A stretch of 18,262 nucleotides of DNA from Spirochaetia bacterium (GTDB taxonomy: Bacteria; Spirochaetota; Spirochaetia; Treponematales; Rectinemataceae): the NCBI GenBank assembly GCA_021286925.1, contig JAJTBL010000006.1:1-18262 (forward strand), in the 5' to 3' direction. Under the pieces are notes generated by a model, which had not been told where the DNA came from, made no database searches, and was given only the letters and a program-made list of their open reading frames with translations. The position numbers and the translations under genes are program-made. Positions 6,883 through 13,275 of the stretch are shown here, one piece after another. The stretch's first letter is position 1; each line of letters opens with the position of its first letter.

Positions 6883-8256
6883 ATGACAGCAAAGACCTTT
6901 AGAGGCGGTGCACATCCGCCCGAGCAAAAAGACCGCTCAAGCGGTCTGGCGGTCGAACGTCTGCGTGATGTAAAACAGGTTGTCATTCCTGTTAACCAGC
7001 ATTTTGGAGCGCCGCTCCAGCCCCTGGTTAAAGTTGGCGACTATGTAAAGCGCGGACAGAAAATTGCGGATGCGGACGGACGGATGACTGTTCCGGTTCA
7101 TGCATCCCTGGCCGGCATTGTAAAAAAAATCGAACCAAGGACCCAGTCCAACAATCTGGACGGCCCCTGCATCATCATTGAGGCTAAACAGCCCGAACCT
7201 GTTGATGGCGTTGTTGAGAGTACCGATGATTTCATGCCGCCGCTGGATCCTTTTGTTTGCTCCAAGGAAGAAGCGCTGGCGAGAATCCGTGCAGCCGGTA
7301 TTGTCGGTATGGGCGGCGCGGGTTTCCCGACGCATGTCAAGCTTGCTCCTTCCAAGCCGATCAGCTATGTCATCGCGAACGGTGCTGAGTGCGAACCCTA
7401 CCTGACTATTGATGAGCGCACCATGATCGAGCGTCCAGAGGATGTGGTTGAAGGTGTCGCGATTACGATGAAAATCGTCAATGCGCCGGAAGGTATCATT
7501 GCGGTTGAAGAGAACAAGATGCACGCCATTCCGCTTCTGGAAAAAGCCATCGCTTCCAGCCCGAGAACACGGGCAGGCATGAAAATCAGGGTGCAGCTGC
7601 TGAAAACCAAGTATCCGCAGGGCGGCGAAAAAATGCTCATTACGGCCATAACCGGCAAGGAAGTGCCCTCAGGCGGGCTTCCGATGGATGTTGGCTGTGT
7701 TGTGCAGAATATCGGAACCCTTTGCGCGATGGTCGAAGCTTTCCGCGACGGCAAGCCGCTGATTGAACGCGGTTTGACTATTACCGGCGGGGCATGCACC
7801 AAGCCGGCGAATGTGATTGCGCCGATCGGGACTCCGGTGGCTGATATTATCGCCGCTGGCCTGACGGCTGTCGATGATGAAGCGCTGAGGCGGATCATCT
7901 ATGGCGGACCCATGATGGGCGTCGCTGTTCCCAACTACGCAATTCCTGTCCAGAAAAACACTTCCGGTGTTCTATTCATGAATGAGGAAGAAGCAGTTCA
8001 TTACGAGGAAGAAACATGCATTCGGTGCGGGCGCTGTATGCGGGCCTGCCCGATCAGGATTTCGCCTGCGCTTCTGGCCGTATCGGTTGAAACGGGCGAT
8101 TACAAAGAAGCCGAAAAAATCGGACTTCTGGATTGCATCGAGTGCGGCAGCTGTTCCTTTGTCTGCCCTGCCCACCGCCATCTGGTTCAGAAATTCAGGG
8201 TCGGCAAGCAGATTCTGAGAACCATCAAGCAAAAGGAGGCCCAGAATGCCCGCTAA
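6883..8256 (+). CDS. rnfC: Rnf complex subunit RnfC
   Basis: The 457-residue protein is the peripheral NAD(H)-interacting subunit of the Rnf ferredoxin:NAD+ oxidoreductase. Visible parts are the family N-terminus (FRGGAHPPEQK), a barrel-sandwich region (residues 45-85), the glycine-rich GMGGAGFPTH motif at 142-151, and two [4Fe-4S] motifs: C379-x2-C382-x2-C385-x3-C389 and C418-x2-C421-x2-C424-x3-C428. It lacks the long C-terminal extension of enterobacterial RsxC, so the length matches the clostridial and spirochaetal form. I chose the ATG at 6883 because AAAGGAG lies 12 nt upstream and the residues from an earlier in-frame ATG at 6811 are unrelated to RnfC. The stop lies 11 nt inside rnfD. 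Confidence 0.96.
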   Translation: MTAKTFRGGAHPPEQKDRSSGLAVERLRDVKQVVIPVNQHFGAPLQPLVKVGDYVKRGQKIADADGRMTVPVHASLAGIVKKIEPRTQSNNLDGPCIIIEAKQPEPVDGVVESTDDFMPPLDPFVCSKEEALARIRAAGIVGMGGAGFPTHVKLAPSKPISYVIANGAECEPYLTIDERTMIERPEDVVEGVAITMKIVNAPEGIIAVEENKMHAIPLLEKAIASSPRTRAGMKIRVQLLKTKYPQGGEKMLITAITGKEVPSGGLPMDVGCVVQNIGTLCAMVEAFRDGKPLIERGLTITGGACTKPANVIAPIGTPVADIIAAGLTAVDDEALRRIIYGGPMMGVAVPNYAIPVQKNTSGVLFMNEEEAVHYEEETCIRCGRCMRACPIRISPALLAVSVETGDYKEAEKIGLLDCIECGSCSFVCPAHRHLVQKFRVGKQILRTIKQKEAQNAR

Positions 8257-9253
8257 AGGCATGTTGCTTTCATCAAGCCCCCATTCATTTACCCAGATAA
8301 GTACGCCGCGCATGATGCTTTCCGTCATCATCGCGCTGATACCTGCCAGCGTGTATGGCGTCTACCTCTATGGGTTCCAGGCGCTCGCGCTGATTCTGGT
8401 GACAGTGCTCTCTGCTGTTGCGAGCGAGTACCTGTTCCGCAAACTGATCAAGGCTAAAACAACGATTGGCGATTTTTCCGCAATCGTGACCGGTTTGCTG
8501 CTAGCCTTGATCCTGCCGCCCAAGACTCCGCTGTGGATGGGCGCGATGGGTGCTTTTTTCGCGATCGTTGTTGCAAAGGAATTTTTCGGCGGACTTGGAG
8601 CAAACCCCTTCAACCCGGCGCTGACAGGGCGAGCTTTTCTCCTCATGAGTTTCCCCGCAGCGATCACAACCTGGACTATGCCGCATGGACTGGCGCTCGC
8701 TGACGCGACCAGCACGGCGACGCCGCTGGCTTTGGTGCGGCAGGGAGCCGCGCTGACGGATGTCGCCAAGTACTTTGGCGCTTCCGATGTCGGCAGTCTG
8801 TACCGCCAGCTCTTTATGGGCTATCGCTCAGGCTCGCTGGGCGAAAGCTCGATTCTCCTGGTGCTGATCGGCGGACTTTTCCTTCTGGCGCTTGGTGTTA
8901 TCCAGTGGATCGTTCCTGTTTCTGTCATCGGTTCTGCCTTTCTTTTCTCCTGGCTGCTCGGCATGGACCCGATTTTCAACATTCTGACTGGCGGTGTGGT
9001 TTTCGGCGCGTTTTTCATGGCAACTGACTATGCGACACGGCCCCTGACACCGGCGGGCCAGGCGGTTTTCGGCATTGGAATCGGGCTTCTGACCGTTATT
9101 ATCAGAAAATTCGGCGGATTCCCGGAAGGCGTCACCTACGCAATTCTCATCATGAACCTCGCGACACCATACCTGAACAAGATGCGGGTGAAAAAATACG
9201 GTTTTGTGCCGCCCGTCAAACCGGCCAAACCCTCCAAGGAGGCAGTGAAATGA
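8246..9253 (+). CDS. rnfD: Rnf complex subunit RnfD
   Basis: The 335-residue integral membrane protein has a cluster of transmembrane helices (for example residues 22-60, 78-112, 200-250) and belongs to the RnfD/NqrB family. The motif D153-ATSTATP contains Thr159, the expected site for covalent FMN attachment. The flavin carries electrons across the membrane during ion pumping. AAGGAGG before the ATG at 8246 is a strong ribosome binding site inside the rnfC end. The stop overlaps the rnfG start as ATGA. The sequence appears intact and of normal length. Confidence 0.95.
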   Translation: MPAKGMLLSSSPHSFTQISTPRMMLSVIIALIPASVYGVYLYGFQALALILVTVLSAVASEYLFRKLIKAKTTIGDFSAIVTGLLLALILPPKTPLWMGAMGAFFAIVVAKEFFGGLGANPFNPALTGRAFLLMSFPAAITTWTMPHGLALADATSTATPLALVRQGAALTDVAKYFGASDVGSLYRQLFMGYRSGSLGESSILLVLIGGLFLLALGVIQWIVPVSVIGSAFLFSWLLGMDPIFNILTGGVVFGAFFMATDYATRPLTPAGQAVFGIGIGLLTVIIRKFGGFPEGVTYAILIMNLATPYLNKMRVKKYGFVPPVKPAKPSKEAVK

Positions 9254-9870
9254 AAGGCATTGCCAAACTAGGTCTTGTTCTGGCTATTTTTGCCGCGGCG
9301 GCCTGCGCGAGCCTTGCGGTTGTGTACGCGATAACCAAACCGCAGATTGAGGCGCAGGACCAGATAGCGCTGACTGCCTCACTCAAGGAAATTTTTCCCG
9401 AGGCGGTCAATTTTGAAGATGTCACCGACAAGATTGCTTCAAAAGATCCGAACATCAAATTTCTCAATGCGGTGCTGGTAAAGAGTGAAAACGCTCCGAT
9501 AGGTGTGGCGGTCAAGGCTGCCGGCCCAAGCTATGGAGGGCAGGCTACTCTGCTGGTCGGTATTACCCTGCAGAGAAGTATCGCAGGAGTCCGTGTGCTT
9601 GAGCTTAAGGACACACCGGGACTTGGCGCGAACGCCAACAACCCTGGCTATTTTGTCAAGAAAGCCGAGAAGGTCACATTCCCGGGGCAATTTACAGGCA
9701 AGTATCTGACAGACGCCTTTGCTGTAAAAGAAGATGTTATCGCCATTACGGCATCGACCATTACATCGAAGTCTCTGACAAAGATTATCAAGACCGCGGG
9801 CGATTCCGCCGCCGAATGGCTGGAAACTGTTACAGCCGACACTTCGGCTGAAACAACGGGAGGCAAGTGA
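9250..9870 (+). CDS. rnfG: Rnf complex subunit RnfG
   Basis: The 206-residue protein has one N-terminal membrane helix (residues 6-28) and an extracytoplasmic FMN-binding domain. The family marker DTPGLGANA is at about 121-129. The expected covalent FMN site is Thr170 in ITASTITSK. The usual ApbE recognition pattern, D-x-x-(S/T)-G-A-T, is degenerate: the Asp position is Ile164 and GA is replaced by Ala168-Ser169. The Thr itself is kept, so flavinylation remains plausible. AAGGAGG lies 7 nt before the ATG, which overlaps the rnfD stop. rnfE begins one base after the stop. Confidence 0.93.
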   Translation: MKGIAKLGLVLAIFAAAACASLAVVYAITKPQIEAQDQIALTASLKEIFPEAVNFEDVTDKIASKDPNIKFLNAVLVKSENAPIGVAVKAAGPSYGGQATLLVGITLQRSIAGVRVLELKDTPGLGANANNPGYFVKKAEKVTFPGQFTGKYLTDAFAVKEDVIAITASTITSKSLTKIIKTAGDSAAEWLETVTADTSAETTGGK

Positions 9871-9871
9871 G

Positions 9872-10495
9872 ATGAAAAGCCTGTGGAAAACCTTCAAACA
9901 GGGTATTATCTACGAAAACCCCCTGTTGATGCTCATGATTGGTCTCTGCTCGGCCCTGGCTGTCACGAGCAGTGTCTCGAACGGTATCGGCATGGGTCTG
10001 GCGATGACCTTTGTTCTTCTCTTTTCGGAAATTGTCATTTCATTGTTCAGGAAAGTCATACCGAATTCGGCCCGAATCCCGATATTCATCATTATTATCG
10101 CGGCGTTCACCACGATGGTCGACCTGGTCATGAAGGCGTATTTCCCCGAACTTTCCAAAAGCATGGGCGTCTTCATTCCCTTGATAGTCGTCAACTGCAT
10201 TATCATGGGGCGCGTGGAAGCCTTTGCGTCAAAGCAGAGTTTTCTGCCCGTCGTGTTTGATTCACTGGGAATGGGTTTAGGATACACCTGGGTATTAGTG
10301 GCGATCGCGGCATTCCGTGAAATTCTCGGTAATGGCACCTTTGCAGGGATCCAGGTCATGCCGGGCAATTTCCAGCCGATACTGTTTTTCATCCTTCCGC
10401 CGGGAGGATTCCTGGTGTTTGGTCTCCTCACTTCATTCAATATCTGGCTTAAAAACCGGATGGCGAAGAGCGAGAAAGCTAAGGAGCGTGCATAA
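9872..10495 (+). CDS. rnfE: Rnf complex subunit RnfE
   Basis: The 207-residue membrane protein has about six hydrophobic helices. It belongs to the RnfE/NqrD family and pairs with RnfA as a pseudo-symmetric half of the membrane core. Two conserved cysteines, C26 (GLCSALAVT) and C109 (PLIVVNCIIMGR), match those that, with RnfA, hold an iron-sulfur cluster within the membrane in Nqr/Rnf structures. GGGAGG lies 8 nt before the ATG. The stop shares one base with the rnfA start (TAATG). Confidence 0.94.
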   Translation: MKSLWKTFKQGIIYENPLLMLMIGLCSALAVTSSVSNGIGMGLAMTFVLLFSEIVISLFRKVIPNSARIPIFIIIIAAFTTMVDLVMKAYFPELSKSMGVFIPLIVVNCIIMGRVEAFASKQSFLPVVFDSLGMGLGYTWVLVAIAAFREILGNGTFAGIQVMPGNFQPILFFILPPGGFLVFGLLTSFNIWLKNRMAKSEKAKERA

Positions 10496-11070
10496 TGGAT
10501 TTGATCAAGATTTTTCTGGTAGCCGTCCTGGTCAATAACGTTGTTCTCATGCGGTTTCTGGCGTTGTGCTCCTATATAGGAATGACAAGCGATGTCGGGC
10601 AGTCTGTGGGTATGGGGTTCGCGGTTACCTTTGTAACGGTTCTCGCCACTGCCGCAACCTGGCCGATCTACCATTTCATTCTGGTGCCGCTGGGGCTGAC
10701 CTTTCTGCAGATTCTTATTTTCATTCTGGTCATTGCGAGCCTTGTTCAGCTGGTTGAGTTCTATCTGAAGAAGAACATCCCGGGACTTTATGCCTCCATG
10801 GGTATTTACCTGCCGCTTATCACGACCAACTGCGCCATTCTCGCGGTAACCTTCGAGAATATTTCTTTTAAATATTCCTTTATTGAATCGATTGTTTATG
10901 CGGTTGGTGTTTCAATTGGATATCTGCTGGCCATGGTTCTGCTTGCCGGATTGCGTGACAGGATGAAGTCGAGCCCGGTTCCCAAATTCCTGCAGGGTAC
11001 GCCGATTCTCTTTATCACGACTGCTCTGATCGGTATTGCGTTCATGGGCTTTTCCGGACTTATCAAATAG
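10495..11070 (+). CDS. rnfA: Rnf complex subunit RnfA
   Basis: The 191-residue membrane protein has about six helices and belongs to the RnfA/NqrE family. C25 (FLALCSYIGM) and C113 (LPLITTNCAIL) are the conserved cysteines that complete the intramembrane iron-sulfur cluster with RnfE. AAGGAG lies 8 nt before the ATG, inside the end of rnfE. Length and motifs are normal. Confidence 0.95.
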   Translation: MDLIKIFLVAVLVNNVVLMRFLALCSYIGMTSDVGQSVGMGFAVTFVTVLATAATWPIYHFILVPLGLTFLQILIFILVIASLVQLVEFYLKKNIPGLYASMGIYLPLITTNCAILAVTFENISFKYSFIESIVYAVGVSIGYLLAMVLLAGLRDRMKSSPVPKFLQGTPILFITTALIGIAFMGFSGLIK

Positions 11071-11079
11071 GGGATAACA

Positions 11080-11925
11080 ATGGTAACGATTGTTTTGATA
11101 ACGATTGCGTTTTCCGCAATTCTAGCCTTTGTCCTGGGAACAGCGCTCGGTTTTTTCCGCGAAAAGTTCAAGGTTGAGCGTGATCCGAAGATTGATGAAG
11201 TCCGCGAAGCCCTTCCTGGCGCCAACTGCGGCGGATGCGGCTTTCCAGGCTGCGATGGGTATGCTGAGGCGGTCGCGACTGGGCGGTCGCCGACAACAAA
11301 GTGTACCGCCGGCGGTTCAGCAACGGCGGAAGCTGTGTCCAAAATCATGGGTGTTGACGCTGCCCGCGAGGATGTTGTGTCAGTACTGCTTTGCCAGGGG
11401 ACAAAGGATGTGGCAGTGTCCAAGGGCGAGTATGTCGGGGTTCAGACCTGCCGGGCGGCGAAGCTTTCCACCGGAAGCGTCAAGGCTTGCTCCTGGGGAT
11501 GCCAGGGCTTTGGCGACTGCGTCAATGTCTGCAAATTTGACGCGCTTGCGATGGGCGAAGATGGCTTGCCGCATGTGAATTACGACAACTGCACCGGCTG
11601 CGGGATGTGCGCTGAGGAATGCCCGCAAAAATTGTTCGTTATGGTGCCGAGAGAGAAAAAGGGCTCCATCGTGCTGTGCTCCAACCGCAATGTAATCAAG
11701 GCGAATGTCCTTAAAACCTGCAAGACCGGCTGTATCAAGTGCGAAATCTGCGTAAAGTCCTGCCCCGAAAAGTGCATCACCATGGTGAACGGCATACCGG
11801 TGACGGATTACAGCAAGTGCACCTCCTGCGGCGTTTGCGTTCAGAAGTGCCCGACCCATGCCTATAAGCTTCTTGAAGTGGATGTCATGGGAGAAAAGAA
11901 AAAGGTGCCGGTTCTGGAAGCCTGA
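11080..11925 (+). CDS. rnfB: Rnf complex subunit RnfB, polyferredoxin form
   Basis: The 281-residue protein is the probable ferredoxin-accepting subunit. An N-terminal membrane helix (residues 3-26) is followed by the RnfB iron-sulfur domain with C50-x2-C53-x4-C58-x16-C75. Four ferredoxin-like cysteine groups follow: 137/141/147/151, 171/174/177/181, 218/221/224/228 and 247/250/253/257. Five clusters are therefore predicted, against three in the roughly 190-residue proteobacterial RnfB. Cysteines 105, 124, 200, 214 and 232 fall outside these groups. AGGGG lies 6 nt before the ATG. As the last gene of the operon, it is followed by a terminator that lies inside the convergent gene. Confidence 0.95.
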   Translation: MVTIVLITIAFSAILAFVLGTALGFFREKFKVERDPKIDEVREALPGANCGGCGFPGCDGYAEAVATGRSPTTKCTAGGSATAEAVSKIMGVDAAREDVVSVLLCQGTKDVAVSKGEYVGVQTCRAAKLSTGSVKACSWGCQGFGDCVNVCKFDALAMGEDGLPHVNYDNCTGCGMCAEECPQKLFVMVPREKKGSIVLCSNRNVIKANVLKTCKTGCIKCEICVKSCPEKCITMVNGIPVTDYSKCTSCGVCVQKCPTHAYKLLEVDVMGEKKKVPVLEA

Positions 11926-11940
11926 GTAGAAATGAGTGTT

Positions 11941-11977
11941 TTTCCGGTTCGATCAGTAAAGCGTTCGAACCCGGAAA
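11941..11977. repeat. Imperfect inverted repeat around the hydrolase stop codon
   Basis: TTTCCGG-TTCGA at 11941-11952 pairs with TCGAA-C-CCGGAAA at 11965-11977, with one bulged C and a 12-nt loop. The loop holds the stop codon of the opposing NlpC/P60 gene. No T run follows on either strand, so it is not a canonical terminator. It could stabilise a 3' end or help a factor-dependent terminator. Confidence 0.5.
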
Positions 11978-13053
11978 CCTGCTGAAAGCGTAAAACTTGC
12001 GTATTGGTCAGCCCTGGAATTCCAGGGCTGATTTTTTTCTGCAAGAAGATGGTTATATCTGAGTTCGAAGCTTGGGCCAAAGCGGGAAGCGGAGCTGGAA
12101 AATAAAAGCGGAGACCATCGGATCCCGATGGTGCTGATGAGTCCGGCGGGGATGGTGTAGAGGCGCGGCTCAGCCGCTGAAGGGTTTGGCGCCAGTACAA
12201 GATTGGAAACATTCTGTCCGGGCATGAACAGCTCACCGGAATTGAGATCCCAGGTGAATGCGGCGCCGGCGAACAGCGAAAAGCCTGAGGTTTGTCCTAT
12301 CGTTGCTTCCATGGGGACGCGGAGTATGGCAAGTCGGGAATCATAGCTGGCGCGGACGCGAAAACCGGCAGAAAAATTGATGCCAAGCGGCAGTTCGATG
12401 CCGGACCATAGGCCGGCGCCGCGAACTCCTTCAACAAAAGGCTCGGGGAGTGCGTCGAAAACTGCCTCTGCACCCCATTCGATAGCGACTGAAGGAGCGG
12501 CGGACGCGGGGATAACGCGGCCAGCGAATAAAAAGCGGGCTGACCAGCGCGGTTCGTTCAGGCTATTGAGGGTAACGCCACGGGAAGAGCCAATGCTGGC
12601 GGCATGGATAAAGCGGGATTCGCCGATATAGATGGCAACATGGTCAGGCTTTGCTGAGGTCAGGGCTGCGGCAGGCTCCAGCACAAAAAAGAGCAGGTCT
12701 CCGGGTTTGAGCTGGGAGCGGGGTATTTTCAGCGCCCACTGCGCCTGCTGGCTGACCGTTCGGGGGATTCGCGCTGAAGCTGATCCTGCAGCAGAGCCCC
12801 CGGCGGTTATGACTCCCGAGTTCAGGGCGCGCGAAAATACCGCGAAAACCAGACCCGAGCAATCCATGCCTTTCGCAGTTTCGCCGCCATAGAGATAGGG
12901 AACGCCGATATAGCCATATGCTGCGGCAACCACCATGTCCCGCGCCTTGGAAGCATTTGCGGCAGATAGCGGCGGGAATTCGGAATAACCGAAAAGAAGA
13001 GCCGGAAAGAGCGCCAGCAAGACGGCAAGCAGGAGTCTGCGTTTTGCTTCCAT
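11953..13053 (-). CDS. Secreted NlpC/P60 hydrolase with C-terminal barrel-like region
   Basis: The 366-residue protein begins with a signal peptide (MEAKRRLLLAVLLALFPALLFG). The NlpC/P60 domain spans about residues 35-185, with catalytic Cys65 in MDCSGLVF, His138 in KPDHVAIYIG and a third polar residue, probably His150. Such enzymes cleave peptide bonds in peptidoglycan stems. Residues 186-366 contain alternating polar and hydrophobic strands such as INFSAGFRVRASYDSR and SFELRYNHLL, and the chain ends FTLSAGFRVRTLY. The terminal aromatic residue resembles an outer-membrane barrel signal. I chose the ATG at 13053 because it begins the signal peptide; the longer frame to 13260 runs over the metK promoter and riboswitch. 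No strong ribosome binding site or promoter is visible. Confidence 0.82.
   Translation of the reverse strand: MEAKRRLLLAVLLALFPALLFGYSEFPPLSAANASKARDMVVAAAYGYIGVPYLYGGETAKGMDCSGLVFAVFSRALNSGVITAGGSAAGSASARIPRTVSQQAQWALKIPRSQLKPGDLLFFVLEPAAALTSAKPDHVAIYIGESRFIHAASIGSSRGVTLNSLNEPRWSARFLFAGRVIPASAAPSVAIEWGAEAVFDALPEPFVEGVRGAGLWSGIELPLGINFSAGFRVRASYDSRLAILRVPMEATIGQTSGFSLFAGAAFTWDLNSGELFMPGQNVSNLVLAPNPSAAEPRLYTIPAGLISTIGIRWSPLLFSSSASRFGPSFELRYNHLLAEKNQPWNSRADQYASFTLSAGFRVRTLY
12008..12038 (+). terminator. Intrinsic terminator of the rnf operon, inside the opposing gene
   Basis: TCAGCCCTGGAA at 12008-12019 is followed directly by its perfect complement TTCCAGGGCTGA at 12020-12031, then seven T residues at 12032-12038. 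It lies about 80 nt after the rnfB stop and wholly within the 3' coding region of the NlpC/P60 gene, where it encodes about NQPWNSRAD. The other strand lacks a T run after the hairpin, so the signal acts only on rnf transcripts. Confidence 0.9.
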
Positions 13054-13146
13054 ATTTTGAATATCGGCCCAATTATTTTTCCTATAAAGAAAAAGAACTG
13101 CGAGTTCAGGGGCCGGGGCGGCTTTTCGATGCTTTTTCCGCGCGGC

Positions 13147-13175
13147 TTGACCATGTAATTCGACATGGATAAAAT
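13147..13175 (+). promoter_or_regulatory. metK promoter
   Basis: The -35 TTGACC at 13147-13152 and the -10 TAAAAT at 13170-13175 are separated by 17 nt, and each matches five of six consensus bases. Transcription would begin near 13182, giving a leader of about 94 nt that contains the SAM-II element. Confidence 0.75.
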
Positions 13176-13219
13176 GGAACAGAAAACCAGTGTGGTGGAA
13201 GTTTTCCGGACCGGCTGGT

Positions 13220-13270
13220 CCCGCCGAGTTTACCGAATTGCGGGCGGGTAAAAAATTCACGCTAAAGAGG
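13220..13270 (+). promoter_or_regulatory. SAM-II riboswitch upstream of metK
   Basis: The leader fits the SAM-II pseudoknot. P1 pairs CCCGCC (13220-13225) with GGCGGG (13243-13248) around a 17-nt loop that reads GAGTTTACCGAATTGCG. The loop segment GAATT (13235-13239) can pair with AATTC (13254-13258) to form the pseudoknot, and GCTAAAGAGG (13261-13270) carries the ribosome binding site. As I recall the structurally solved SAM-II aptamer, it has a loop of the same length with similar sequence (GA-U3-AACCG-UAUUGC) and a tail ending GCUAAAAAGG. Its pairing is GUAUU with AAUGU, so the pairing here shows compensatory change. SAM binding is expected to hide the ribosome binding site and shut down metK translation. 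The start codon follows 5 nt later. Confidence 0.88.
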
Positions 13271-13275
13271 ACACC

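Noticed and set aside
6937..7524. 195-codon open frame on the - strand opposite rnfC
   Set aside because: It has no family features and lies entirely within a conserved gene.
9910..10674. 254-codon open frame on the - strand opposite rnfE and rnfA
   Set aside because: Its product has no recognisable motif, and both + strand genes are intact, conserved and tightly spaced. It is a shadow frame.
11941..11977. Hairpin between rnfB and the hydrolase as an intrinsic terminator
   Set aside because: No T run follows on either strand; the clear terminator for rnf is at 12008-12038.
13054..13260. In-frame 69-residue extension of the NlpC/P60 protein
   Set aside because: It would precede a normal signal peptide and would run across the metK promoter and riboswitch.
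13182..13275. SAM-I (S-box) or SMK-box riboswitch in the metK leader
   Set aside because: The leader is too short for SAM-I and has no kink-turn or terminator, and the loop and tail match SAM-II better than SMK.
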